Positions 1-9,570 of a DNA stretch of 64,000 bases are shown in pieces. This DNA is from Saprospiraceae bacterium. GTDB lineage: Bacteria > Bacteroidota > Bacteroidia > Chitinophagales > Saprospiraceae. The first letter of the stretch is position 1, and each line of letters begins with the position of its first letter. The notes under the pieces are model-generated. The model did not search any database and had not been told where the DNA came from. It saw only the letters and a list, made by a program, of their open reading frames with translations. The stretch spans positions 62,001 to 126,000 of the forward strand of contig JAKVCV010000014.1 in NCBI GenBank assembly GCA_022448945.1, read 5' to 3'. Position numbers and translations under genes: made by a program.

Positions 1-1
1 T

Positions 2-1696
2 TTAGAGGAAAAAATATTTAATACAGTTAGTTTTTGGTGTGTTGTTGCCATGGGTATAAACTGCTTATTAAATTTATTATTAGCGACTGAATTTATTTAT
101 AATTTATTAAACATTACAATCTTTCTGATTTATGTATACTTTTATTACAGTTCAAAAGTTCAAGGCAAATTCAAAACACTAGTAGTACCTTTTGCCATAT
201 TTACTGTAAGTATTTTAACTGCTCTATGGTTCATTGGCGGTGGTTTAAATAGTGATATCCCATTTTATTTTCTTCTAATTATATTAATATTATTTTTTAT
301 TCTTCCTTCTAAAGCTGGATTTCTATTTATAAGTGTTTTATTTCTTTTGATGTTAAGCTTGGTTTTAATTGAATTGTATAAACCTGAATTAATTTTAAAG
401 CTATTAACTGAAGAAGAAAATTTATTACATAAGATAAATGCAATATTTATTTCAATGCTTGTATATTATAAACTACTAGATACAGTAAAAAAACAATATG
501 ATTTAGACAGAAAACAATTAAAAGAAAATAATGAAAAGCTTATAAAATATACGGAGGAGAAATCAAGATTTCTTGCAAATATGAGCCATGAAATTCGAAC
601 ACCTATGAATGGTGTGATTGGAGTTGCTGATTTACTTGCAAATACAGAACTTGATTCAGAAAAAAAAGATTTAGTAAATACGATTCAAATAAGTGGCAAA
701 AGATTATTAACAATAATTAATGAAATACTTGATTTTTCAAAAATTGAAACAGGCTTAGTTGAGCTAAACAACCATCCATTTTCACTATCTGATTGTATTC
801 AGGAAGTATTTAAAATAGTTTATCCTGATTTTAGTAAAAAAGCTTTACAATTAAGAACAGAAATAGAGGATGATGTTCCTGATTTGATTTTTGCTGATTC
901 AGGGAAGCTTACTCAGGTGTTAATCAATTTAATTGGAAATGCTATAAAATTTACAGAAGATGGCTTTATAAAAGTTAAAGTTGGTTTATACAATAAATTT
1001 AATAATCAATTAAAATTTGAAGTCATAGATAGTGGTATAGGAATACCTAAGGAAAATCTTAAAAAACTATTTGAATCATATACCCAAGTAAATAATCCAG
1101 CAACGATAAAATCGGGAACTGGTTTGGGATTAGCGATAACAAAAAAGCTTGTATTATTAATGGGAGGAAATATTGAAGTTGAGTCAACACCTAAAGTTGG
1201 ATCAAATTTTATTTTTACCATCGACTTTAAAAATATCAAAAACCCAGATAGACAGAAAAAATATAATTTCAAAGATATTAATATTGAATCATTAAATATT
1301 TCAAATGATTCTCTTTCAACTAAAATTCCACTGAAGATTCTAGTAGTTGAGGATGATCTGATTAATCAAAAAGTTATCAAAAAAACTTTAGAAAGTCTAG
1401 GTTACAATATTGATATCGCTAATAATGGACAAGAAGCGCTATATAAAATACGTAAAGGTTTATATAATCTTATTTTTTTAGACATTCAAATGCCTATAAT
1501 GGATGGTATGGAAACTATTACTCAAATTAAATCAAATAAAAAATTAAGTAAAAACTCTGAAATAATAGTAGCATTAACTGCTAATGTGATGAGTGAAGAC
1601 AAAGAAAAGTGTTTAAATGCCGGAATGAATGATTATTTGTGCAAGCCTTTGGTTCGTGGAGACATCATTGGAATGATTCAGAAATGGTTTGGATAA
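2..1696 (+). CDS. Hybrid sensor histidine kinase with C-terminal receiver domain (5'-truncated by window edge)
   Basis: Membrane sensor kinase that should autophosphorylate on His and pass phosphate to its own receiver domain. Numbering from the ATG at 50: hydrophobic membrane segments fill roughly residues 1-130. A short helix leads to the HisKA domain with the H-box MSHEIRTP (His180). The HATPase domain follows (N-box LIGNAIKF, then DSGIGI and GTGLGLAI), and the receiver domain is about residues 428-545 with phospho-acceptor Asp478 in FLDIQMP. The reading frame is open with no stop back to base 2, and that upstream stretch reads like the rest of a membrane helix. The true start is therefore probably outside the window. 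There is no DNA-binding output domain, so a separate partner must carry the output. Signal unknown. Confidence 0.9.
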   Translation, partial: LEEKIFNTVSFWCVVAMGINCLLNLLLATEFIYNLLNITIFLIYVYFYYSSKVQGKFKTLVVPFAIFTVSILTALWFIGGGLNSDIPFYFLLIILILFFILPSKAGFLFISVLFLLMLSLVLIELYKPELILKLLTEEENLLHKINAIFISMLVYYKLLDTVKKQYDLDRKQLKENNEKLIKYTEEKSRFLANMSHEIRTPMNGVIGVADLLANTELDSEKKDLVNTIQISGKRLLTIINEILDFSKIETGLVELNNHPFSLSDCIQEVFKIVYPDFSKKALQLRTEIEDDVPDLIFADSGKLTQVLINLIGNAIKFTEDGFIKVKVGLYNKFNNQLKFEVIDSGIGIPKENLKKLFESYTQVNNPATIKSGTGLGLAITKKLVLLMGGNIEVESTPKVGSNFIFTIDFKNIKNPDRQKKYNFKDINIESLNISNDSLSTKIPLKILVVEDDLINQKVIKKTLESLGYNIDIANNGQEALYKIRKGLYNLIFLDIQMPIMDGMETITQIKSNKKLSKNSEIIVALTANVMSEDKEKCLNAGMNDYLCKPLVRGDIIGMIQKWFG

Positions 1697-1755
1697 TTCA
1701 ATTGAGTTTGCAAAACAAAAACTGATAGTATTTTATGGGTAATTTTAAAGGATTA

Positions 1756-3705
1756 CTAAACCGCTTTACCTTTTTCCAATAACTCTTTTGCCTGTTTAAC
1801 CCATTGTGTTATTTTTTTTGGTGGTGTGGAAATAACTTTACTTAATAAATCCTTATTCTCTACCGAAATATCGGCAAATTGTTCAAAATTAAAGATACCA
1901 AAATCATGTAATGTTTCCTCAACCATTGTATCAATTCCTATGATTTCTTTTAGGTCGTCAATAGTATTAATCTCTTGTAGCCTGGTATTATTTTCATTAT
2001 CATTTCCGTTGTTAATATGCATCTCCAAACTAAGAATTTTTTCTTGATATCTAATTTTTTCTTTTTCAAATTTAGCAATCTCTTTTTGTTGTTCTTCGAC
2101 ATTTTTCATTAGCCGATTGATCATTTTAATCAATTTATCCTGGCCATGTACACCTGTACTAACATTAGATTTTTCTAATTCTTCAATTCTATCTTGTAAC
2201 TCAGCTTTAGAAAATTCTAGAATACGTTTTTCAGCCTTAATGGTACGTACTAATTTTGCTAATTTTTTATTCTCATTACGAATTAAATCTAATTCTGCTA
2301 ATACTTGCTCCTGTAAAGTTTCATGTTCGTGACTAATGCGATCTTTTTCAAGTTTTGTAGATGAAAGTTCTTTGTTAATGTCAAAATAACGTTTTTTAAG
2401 ATTCTCAAAAGTATCATTTAAAGCATCAAATTCACCACCAGACATAGATCTTTCTTTATTGTATCGCTCCCTCATTTTATCTAATTCTTTGGCCAATTGC
2501 TTTTTGTTCTTTTCTAATTCTTTGGCTTTCTCTTTGTTTTGTGCCAATTCATGATTTGATGACTCTAACTTTTTAACCCAAGTCTTAGCTTCAGTCTCTA
2601 ATTTGGTAAACTTTTCATTTGAAGATTCCATATACTGATTATATGCAAGCTCCAGATTTTCTTTTTCTTCTACAGTATTTTGAAAAGCATCTTCGAGAGT
2701 AGAATGTTTGTCTTGAAGGTTTTCAAAACGATCGTCAAGTATTTGTTCTCTTTTCTTGACTGCAACATAATCTTTTTCTAGATCTTTGAGGTTGTTTTGG
2801 ATTTCTATAAGTTCTTTAGTAGCTTTTTTCTTTTCTTCTTCTAATTCTTTTGCTAAACTTAACCTATCTGCATCAGCTTGATTATATGCATCTAAATACT
2901 CATTAGAATGATTTGATGAATCTTCTAATTTTGCCTGTAGAGAAGTTAAATGACTGCTTAGCTTTTGAATCTCAGAATTTGTGCTTGCTTGATAACTTTC
3001 GTATGCTTTTGATATCTCTACCTTTTCTTTTACCGAATCCTGTAATGTGATATCAAGATTTTTATATTTTTCTTTCCATTCAGATAATTTATCATTATAA
3101 GAATTAGTTTTATTCTTTATCTTTTGATAATCATTTTTTAATTGAGCCATAGAAGCATTTACAACTTCAATTTCTTCATTAGCATCTTCTATTTCAGTCG
3201 ATAATTTATCATTTTCATCTTTTAACTGCATTAAACTTTCCTGCAATTTTTCATTTATTCTATTTGATTTAGCAAGTTGAAACTTGGCAGTTTCATATTT
3301 ATCAGTTGCCTTTTTTGTTTTTAATCTTAAATCCTTTATTTCATTTTCTTTTCTATTCTTATAACTGTCAAAATCATGTTGAAGTTCTTTATGTCTATTA
3401 TTGTTGCCCGAAAGGTCTCTTTCAAGTTTTTCGTAATCCAATTTTAGACCATCAAGTGTAGATTCAGCAGTTACTAAAGCAGTGTCAACATCTAATTTGC
3501 TATCATATAAGCTATCATATCGTTTTTTAATTTTTTCTAACTCTATTTGGGCCTTATTGATGTCATTGCCGTTCTTTGATTTTTTACCTTTAGGATGACT
3601 TAAATGTTTAGGAGTACCTTTTTTATCAACCCTTTGCATAAACCAAGCAAGAAAGAATCCTAGCAAAGCCGAACCAATACCCCAAAAAATTAAAAAACTA
3701 AACAT
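1756..3705 (-). CDS. Membrane-anchored long coiled-coil protein with C-terminal helix-hairpin-helix-like domain
   Basis: No characterised homologue recognised. Residues 1-22 form one hydrophobic N-terminal helix followed by Arg/Lys, so the protein is probably anchored in the inner membrane with a cytoplasmic body. Residues about 50-580 are nearly continuous heptad-type coiled coil rich in Lys, Glu, Leu and Asn. The last 65 residues (IDDLKEIIGI then FEQFADIS and ITQWVKQAKELL) resemble the helix-hairpin-helix module of the 'flap endonuclease-1-like' proteins common in Bacteroidota. The usual Gly-Ile-Gly-Pro turn is replaced by GIDT, so DNA binding is doubtful. It lies downstream of the triple-OmpA gene on the same strand, 156 bases away. 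A structural or tethering role is inference. Confidence 0.75.
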   Translation of the reverse strand: MFSFLIFWGIGSALLGFFLAWFMQRVDKKGTPKHLSHPKGKKSKNGNDINKAQIELEKIKKRYDSLYDSKLDVDTALVTAESTLDGLKLDYEKLERDLSGNNNRHKELQHDFDSYKNRKENEIKDLRLKTKKATDKYETAKFQLAKSNRINEKLQESLMQLKDENDKLSTEIEDANEEIEVVNASMAQLKNDYQKIKNKTNSYNDKLSEWKEKYKNLDITLQDSVKEKVEISKAYESYQASTNSEIQKLSSHLTSLQAKLEDSSNHSNEYLDAYNQADADRLSLAKELEEEKKKATKELIEIQNNLKDLEKDYVAVKKREQILDDRFENLQDKHSTLEDAFQNTVEEKENLELAYNQYMESSNEKFTKLETEAKTWVKKLESSNHELAQNKEKAKELEKNKKQLAKELDKMRERYNKERSMSGGEFDALNDTFENLKKRYFDINKELSSTKLEKDRISHEHETLQEQVLAELDLIRNENKKLAKLVRTIKAEKRILEFSKAELQDRIEELEKSNVSTGVHGQDKLIKMINRLMKNVEEQQKEIAKFEKEKIRYQEKILSLEMHINNGNDNENNTRLQEINTIDDLKEIIGIDTMVEETLHDFGIFNFEQFADISVENKDLLSKVISTPPKKITQWVKQAKELLEKGKAV

Positions 3706-3742
3706 TTTATATTTTTTTATAAGAAAAAGAATTTATCATTAC

Positions 3743-3759
3743 TTATCTAATTTAGATAA
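3743..3759. promoter_or_regulatory. Short perfect inverted repeat upstream of the coiled-coil gene
   Basis: TTATCTA-att-TAGATAA is a 7-base perfect inverted repeat with a 3-base centre, about 38 bases before the ATG at 3705. It lies in the gap between the OmpA-like gene and the coiled-coil gene. It could be an operator or a small RNA hairpin. AT-rich DNA produces such palindromes by chance, so support is weak. Confidence 0.25.
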
Positions 3760-3861
3760 ATTGGATAGAATATAATTAATGAACGCAAAAGTCTAAATAC
3801 ACATATTTATAATGTTTTATTTAGATTATTCATTTAGAAGCTTTTTAAAGATATGACTAGT

Positions 3862-5211
3862 TTACCTTGTTTTATTAATATTTGGTGGCAAAACATATAA
3901 TTTAGGTGTACTGCCATCATAAGAAATAAATAAATCAACCCTTCTATTAATTTGCTGGCCGTATTGAGTGGTTTCCTCACCCAAAGGGTGGGTATCACCA
4001 GCTGATTTTACTCTAATGCGATCAGGATTAATACCATGACTCATAAGAAAATCCTGAGTATATCGAGCTCTGTCGGAAGCTAAATCATAACTTTTTTCTT
4101 TCGAATCTAACATATTACTATGTCCAACACAAAAAACTTTTGCTTTTTCATTAATGCTAAGATACAAAATTAAATCATTTATATAACTTTTTATTTTATC
4201 ATCAATAATTATCTTATGTCCTTCTTTTTCAAAATTTTTAAACCTAAATACCTGTAAATTCTTAAATCTCTTCTCTATTCTTCTTTTTCTTTCATCCTGA
4301 GATCTAATGTTATCTTTTGTAAATGGTACAAATTCATATCCTACTGCATTAGGCAAAAACTTTCCGTATAAAGAAGATTCAAAAATAGCAATTCTTGCAT
4401 CTTCTATCCCTTTTATTTCAATTTGACGACCATTTGCTCCCATACCCATTAAAAGACTCCTTACCTGATTTGCTCTAGCCATACCCAAATTTAGAAGTGC
4501 AGTTTCATTAAATTCTTTAGGATGATTATATCCAGATAGTATAATTTTTCGTTTCGGATGATTATTTATATAGCTTACTAACAACTTTAAAGTTCTTGTC
4601 AATGATTGACTAGGTTTATTCATTAAAAAACTAGCACTAGAATGTTTAAAAACTAAGTTATTATTGGTCTGGATATGAAATTTATTGGAATGATCATTAA
4701 CTTCAAAAGGGGCAATACATGAAAAAATAAAATCAACTGCACCAACTACAATATTTTTATTTTCATGTTTTAATAAATCATCTTTTCTTCCTGTTTGTAT
4801 TTTTAATTGGTAATCAGGTGTCCCCACATTTTTAAATAATTTATAAATAGAATCTGCTCGGGATTTTGCTAATTGCTCACCTCCTACTTCATTTATAGTA
4901 TATAAGCCAATAATTGTTATTCTTTTTAATGGATTCGACTTAACATATTTAATAACTTTCATCAAACTTTCAGTAACTATTGGGATAAGTATAGGATCTG
5001 CTTCATTTTTAGAAAATAAAATAGCTTTATCTAACTCTAATCTAAAATCATCCTTATCTTCTATCAACATTTTACCGGGAATATCTTCTAAATTGACATC
5101 TTCTAAAGTATGTTGATTTAAAAAAGTTTCTGAATACAAAACACCACCTATCAACCAAAAGATCAATAAGATTGCAGTAATTATAGCATATTTAGTATTT
5201 CTTCTACTCAT
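3862..5211 (-). CDS. Inner-membrane-anchored protein with three tandem OmpA-like domains
   Basis: Residues 9-27 are a single membrane helix. The C-terminal domain (about 322-430) is a clear OmpA-type peptidoglycan-binding fold with LASDRARYTQDFL and NRRVDLFIS. Two earlier segments repeat the same pattern: about 62-140 with LAKSRADSIYKLF, and about 187-270 with LGMARANQVRSLL. Each keeps the RA core of the helix that normally contacts diaminopimelate, followed by a beta strand. The architecture is TM-OmpA-OmpA-OmpA, which is unusual. The protein probably sits in the periplasm, held to the inner membrane and touching the cell wall. It lies 29 bases downstream of the penicillin-acylase gene and upstream of the coiled-coil gene on the same strand, suggesting a shared envelope function. 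Confidence 0.8.
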   Translation of the reverse strand: MSRRNTKYAIITAILLIFWLIGGVLYSETFLNQHTLEDVNLEDIPGKMLIEDKDDFRLELDKAILFSKNEADPILIPIVTESLMKVIKYVKSNPLKRITIIGLYTINEVGGEQLAKSRADSIYKLFKNVGTPDYQLKIQTGRKDDLLKHENKNIVVGAVDFIFSCIAPFEVNDHSNKFHIQTNNNLVFKHSSASFLMNKPSQSLTRTLKLLVSYINNHPKRKIILSGYNHPKEFNETALLNLGMARANQVRSLLMGMGANGRQIEIKGIEDARIAIFESSLYGKFLPNAVGYEFVPFTKDNIRSQDERKRRIEKRFKNLQVFRFKNFEKEGHKIIIDDKIKSYINDLILYLSINEKAKVFCVGHSNMLDSKEKSYDLASDRARYTQDFLMSHGINPDRIRVKSAGDTHPLGEETTQYGQQINRRVDLFISYDGSTPKLYVLPPNINKTR

Positions 5212-5240
5212 AAATATTTATCTTTAAGAAGCAATACGAG

Positions 5241-7748
5241 TTAATGTATAAAATCTTGTGAACAAATTATTTGATCAGAATTCTTTTGTGAATCTTTCAT
5301 AAAAAGTAGTTTATAGTGTTCACCTTTAGCCCATTTATCAATCATATTTGAATAATAAAAACTCCCTGGGTTTTCAGATTGCCCCCCAGGATATATACCA
5401 TAAGCATTTATATTGTTTCCTAATTCAACAACCATTTTCCATGATGGACCTGGACGTCTATCGAGTGCGTTAAGAGCAGATCTATGGCCATCGGTGTCTA
5501 TAGAGTCAAAACTAAAAGCTGGAACTTTTGACAAATGTTGAACGACTGTAGAACGGTATTTCTTCCAGGGTAAAATATTAGATATATCATATTTAAATTT
5601 ACTACACGTTTTTTTAAAGGCTAATGTGATTATATCATCAATTCGTTCTATTTTTTTAGTATTAACAATATCAAAAATTGGATTCTCTATATCCCGTTTC
5701 ATCAGATTCAATAAATTAAATTGTTCTGGTAGTTTAATGTTTTCCTTTTTAAGGAAATTATCATTTTCTGACAAAGCAAAAATTTCATCATAAATTAAGG
5801 TTCTAAGTGAATCAAACCATATTTCAAATACTGTAGGTTCAATCTGGTTACCTGTAAATTTATAATCCCAATCTTTAAGAATATGCCAAATTTCTAACTC
5901 ATTTTTATGTAAATCCCCTTTTTTTAAATATTTTTTTAGCAAAGACATAAAGTCTTCTGCCTTTTGACTATAGGAATCAAATTGCAAATCCATCATATCT
6001 TTTACTGTAATATTTTCCATTTCCGCAAGACGTCTATTCAAATACCTTCCTCTGTATTCTTCAAAATAACCATAAAATTCATAGGGATAATTATTTGGAT
6101 TAATAGAATGTTGGTTTGCAGAAGCTACAAATTTTTTATTTGGATTGTATTCATGTGGTATATGTTCTTGAGGTATGTAGCCTTGCCATAGTTCTTTAGA
6201 TGAATTTCCTTGTTGAACAAATTTACCTTGCATTTTTTTTCGTATAGGTAATTTCCCCTGTGTCCATAGTGCAATATCTCCATTTTTTGCTGCAAAGACT
6301 ATATTTTGAGCAGGACATGCAAAATGTTTTATAGCATCTTTGTAATCTGCATAATTTTTCCCTTTCATTAATTTCAAAAAAGTTAGAGGCTCTTCTGAAG
6401 GATCGTGTAATGTCCAACGCAATGCAAAATCCTGATTATTTGAAGAATGTGCTATGGGGCCTATATGGGTCATTAGTATAGTATCTAAAATTGTTTGAGA
6501 GCCTCGAACTTTAATCTGTTCTACAACAATTTCAGATTGCATAAAAGTACTATCGAACCAATAAAATTGTTTTTCTTTATCTTTCCATTGAATTGCATAC
6601 CAATCTCTTACATCATGTCCAACATTAGTAACACCCCAAGCAATATTTTCATTAAAGCCTGAAATTACGCCAGGAGCACCAGGGAGAGAAGCACCATAAG
6701 AATTAAATTCCGGTGTATATAATTGTACTTCAAACCATATTGAAGGCAGGTTTAATTTCAGATGAGGATCATTACAAAGTATTGGGTTGCCTGATGCTGT
6801 TTTTGAACCTGATACAGCCCAATTATTGCTGCCCACTCCTTTTGGAGAATAGTTTATAGAAAGGCTATCAAAATCAAGTTTGCCGAGATACAAACCAATA
6901 GGTTCTTCTTCGTTTATTACTACAGGATTATTTATTTTTACAGGCTCTAGTATAATTGGTGATTGTTCTTCAAAATAATCCCCATACAAACTATTAAACT
7001 TTTCTAGCCCTAATTGTTTAAGGAGTGCTGTTAACTGAAAATCATGATTTCTTCCCGTTAATGTTCTACCCATGCTTTTCATCATTAATGCAGATTTAAG
7101 GTTTGTCCATTTTTCAGGATAATAATCTTGTAGTTTATATAACAAAGGTAATTCACTATATGATAATGTATTGATATAAGCATTCACACCAGCTGTATAG
7201 GCATCCAGCACTTTAAATTCCTCAGGTCTTTTTGACCATTCATTAATTGCATTTCTAGCTCCTAATGGTATGCCGATACGACGAGTAAGTTTATCTTTTT
7301 CAATTAATATTTTTTTTAATTTATCAGTAGTTCCTAATATTTCAGTAAGCCGTCCAGCAGCAGCATGTGTCTGCAATTCCATCTGCCATAATCGTAAAGA
7401 AGCAGTAACATAGCCTTGAGCAAAAATGACGTCTGAGATATTATCACCAAAAATATGAGGGACCAACCTATTGTCATATTGAACTTTTACGGAAGAAGAA
7501 AGAAATTTATTTTTAATAATATTGTTAAATGAAGGTATCGCCCCTTCTGCATTTTGCCAAAAACCATGAGAAGGGCTTAGTAATTTACCCATTGGTGGTA
7601 TAAATCTCTCTGTTGATTCTACAATGGTTTTACTTCCATCTGTATTAAATATTGTTTTTTGCGGTGAACCAGTAGTGTGAGACTTATTTAATGTGAAAAT
7701 AAAAAACAAAGTTATCACTATTGAGAATAACAACTTTAAAAAGAGCAT
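5241..7748 (-). CDS. Penicillin acylase family protein (secreted Ntn-hydrolase)
   Basis: An N-terminal-nucleophile amidase exported by a signal peptide (residues 1-20, hydrophobic core LLFSIVITLFFIF). The family matures by autocleavage, which exposes a Ser. Here that is Ser307 in GVGSNNWAVSGSKT, preceded by an alpha chain and a linker, as expected. Downstream family signatures include NDPHLKLNLPSIWFE, PGAPGVISGFNENIAWGVTN and a C-terminal PGGQSENPGS. Length (835 residues) is typical. Possible substrates are acyl-homoserine lactones, N-acyl amino acids or beta-lactams; the sequence does not decide between them. First gene of a minus-strand group with the triple-OmpA protein. Confidence 0.93.
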   Translation of the reverse strand: MLFLKLLFSIVITLFFIFTLNKSHTTGSPQKTIFNTDGSKTIVESTERFIPPMGKLLSPSHGFWQNAEGAIPSFNNIIKNKFLSSSVKVQYDNRLVPHIFGDNISDVIFAQGYVTASLRLWQMELQTHAAAGRLTEILGTTDKLKKILIEKDKLTRRIGIPLGARNAINEWSKRPEEFKVLDAYTAGVNAYINTLSYSELPLLYKLQDYYPEKWTNLKSALMMKSMGRTLTGRNHDFQLTALLKQLGLEKFNSLYGDYFEEQSPIILEPVKINNPVVINEEEPIGLYLGKLDFDSLSINYSPKGVGSNNWAVSGSKTASGNPILCNDPHLKLNLPSIWFEVQLYTPEFNSYGASLPGAPGVISGFNENIAWGVTNVGHDVRDWYAIQWKDKEKQFYWFDSTFMQSEIVVEQIKVRGSQTILDTILMTHIGPIAHSSNNQDFALRWTLHDPSEEPLTFLKLMKGKNYADYKDAIKHFACPAQNIVFAAKNGDIALWTQGKLPIRKKMQGKFVQQGNSSKELWQGYIPQEHIPHEYNPNKKFVASANQHSINPNNYPYEFYGYFEEYRGRYLNRRLAEMENITVKDMMDLQFDSYSQKAEDFMSLLKKYLKKGDLHKNELEIWHILKDWDYKFTGNQIEPTVFEIWFDSLRTLIYDEIFALSENDNFLKKENIKLPEQFNLLNLMKRDIENPIFDIVNTKKIERIDDIITLAFKKTCSKFKYDISNILPWKKYRSTVVQHLSKVPAFSFDSIDTDGHRSALNALDRRPGPSWKMVVELGNNINAYGIYPGGQSENPGSFYYSNMIDKWAKGEHYKLLFMKDSQKNSDQIICSQDFIH

Positions 7749-7956
7749 AATTGTACGGAACTATTTTGGAAGATGTGATATATATAAATCATTATAAAAT
7801 GAGCTACAAGATAATAAAAAAATCATATCTAATAAATAATAGCATTCCTATTGCTACTAAAAAATATATTTTAATATCTATTCAAATAATTAAAATTATT
7901 TAAATTATTATTGTTATAAATTAATTTTAAATTTAAAATCACAAAAAACACGAAAT

Positions 7957-9447
7957 ATGCAATACAAATACTGTTTATTAATTATAGCTTTCATGATTTC
8001 TGCCAAAAATATTATTGCACAAAGCCCATGTAAAGAAATTGTTGGTTATTATCCGAATTGGCAATGGTATGATAGAAATAAATTAGTAGACCCTCAATCA
8101 ATTGATTACAGCAAATACACTATACTTAACTATTGTTTTATGTCCCCTGAAACTGATGGATCAATTTCAATGACTGATCCATGGGCTGATGAAAATCTTC
8201 TAAATGGTGAAATTGATTGGGTTAATGGTGGTTATATAGCAAATACATCTATTATTGATATTGCTCACAACAATGGTGTAAAAGTTTTACCTTCAATTGG
8301 TGGATGGACCTTATCTAATAATTTTCCTGCTATCGCAGCTGATCCCATTAAAAGAGCCACATTTGCCCAAGCCTGTGTTGAACTCATTGACAGTTTTAAT
8401 TTTGATGGCATTGACATAGATTGGGAATACCCTGGTTATGCGCCTCATTCAGGAACTACACAGGATAAGTCAAATTTTAATTTATTGCTACAAGATATAA
8501 GAACTGCTATTGATAGTTTTGGAGTAACTATTGGAAAAACAATGCTTCTCACTGCTGCCGTAGGAGCTGCAGAAGATAGAATGTTAGATGTTGACTGGCC
8601 AGTAGTAAGCCAACATTTAGATATCATTAATTTAATGAGTTATGATTTTTTTGGTGCATTTAGCCCACTAACTAATCATAATGCACCACTATATGCTCCT
8701 GCCCAGGGTGATTCAGGTTACAACCTCGATTCAGCAGTCATAAAATTGGTAAACGATTTTGGTGTAAACCCACAAAAAATTACAGTTGGAGTAGCATTTT
8801 ACGGAAGATCAAGTAAAACTGTAGGTGTTCCCGGTTTACATGTCCCAACAACTGGTGCTGTTGACAATATTACATTTTCAACTGACGCAGGATCACCGTT
8901 GTACTATAACATTCTAGAACAAATGAATCTATTTACAGACAATTGGGATAATCAAGCCAGGGTACCATATCTTACTGGAAACGGAACACTAAATACCTTT
9001 GTTTCCTATGACAATGAACAATCAATCGCCGAAAAGGCTCAATATATTGTAGACAACAATCTGAGAGGTGCAATTATATGGGAAATAACTGGTGATTATC
9101 TTGAAACAAGTACAGGTTCAGGGGTAATTGCTAATACTCCACTAGTTGATACTTTAAACACTGTTTTGTGTGGTTCCCCATTGTCAACAGTTCCTTTGAA
9201 ACTTGATTGGGTAATTTCCTCTTACCCTTCACCAACAAGAGGAAACCTTACCATTGAATTACCTAAAATATGTGATAATATAAACATCATTATTCGCAAT
9301 GTTGAAGGTAAAATTGTATTTACAAAAAATATCGAAAATGGAAAAATTTTCAATATTGATATCAAAGGTGATAATGGTTTGTATTTAATAGAAATTAATG
9401 CCGAAGGTTATGATCCTACAACCATCAAAGTAATGAAAAATCAATAA
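7957..9447 (+). CDS. Secreted GH18 chitinase with T9SS sorting domain
   Basis: Glycoside hydrolase family 18 enzyme expected to cleave chitin or related N-acetylglucosamine polymers. A signal peptide ends near residue 21 (IIAQ). The catalytic strand reads FDGIDIDWEYPG, giving the DxxDxDxE motif with acid/base Glu157. LLPSIGGW-type and NLMSYDFFG strands also fit the GH18 barrel. Residues about 415-496 (SSYPSPTRGNLTIEL ... GLYLIEIN) match a type A sorting domain, so the protein should cross the outer membrane through the type IX system and be surface-attached or released. It is a single gene with its own upstream region (208 bases, very AT-rich). Suggests growth on chitin or fungal/arthropod debris. 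Confidence 0.93.
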   Translation: MQYKYCLLIIAFMISAKNIIAQSPCKEIVGYYPNWQWYDRNKLVDPQSIDYSKYTILNYCFMSPETDGSISMTDPWADENLLNGEIDWVNGGYIANTSIIDIAHNNGVKVLPSIGGWTLSNNFPAIAADPIKRATFAQACVELIDSFNFDGIDIDWEYPGYAPHSGTTQDKSNFNLLLQDIRTAIDSFGVTIGKTMLLTAAVGAAEDRMLDVDWPVVSQHLDIINLMSYDFFGAFSPLTNHNAPLYAPAQGDSGYNLDSAVIKLVNDFGVNPQKITVGVAFYGRSSKTVGVPGLHVPTTGAVDNITFSTDAGSPLYYNILEQMNLFTDNWDNQARVPYLTGNGTLNTFVSYDNEQSIAEKAQYIVDNNLRGAIIWEITGDYLETSTGSGVIANTPLVDTLNTVLCGSPLSTVPLKLDWVISSYPSPTRGNLTIELPKICDNINIIIRNVEGKIVFTKNIENGKIFNIDIKGDNGLYLIEINAEGYDPTTIKVMKNQ

Positions 9448-9570
9448 AATCATGGATGAGCTATTCAAACAATCAAACTTAAATTACTATAAAAATTAAT
9501 ATTAATATAGTTTAGATGTATAGTTGAAAAATATTGTATTGTCATTAATAGGAGATTGAAATCGAAAAAC

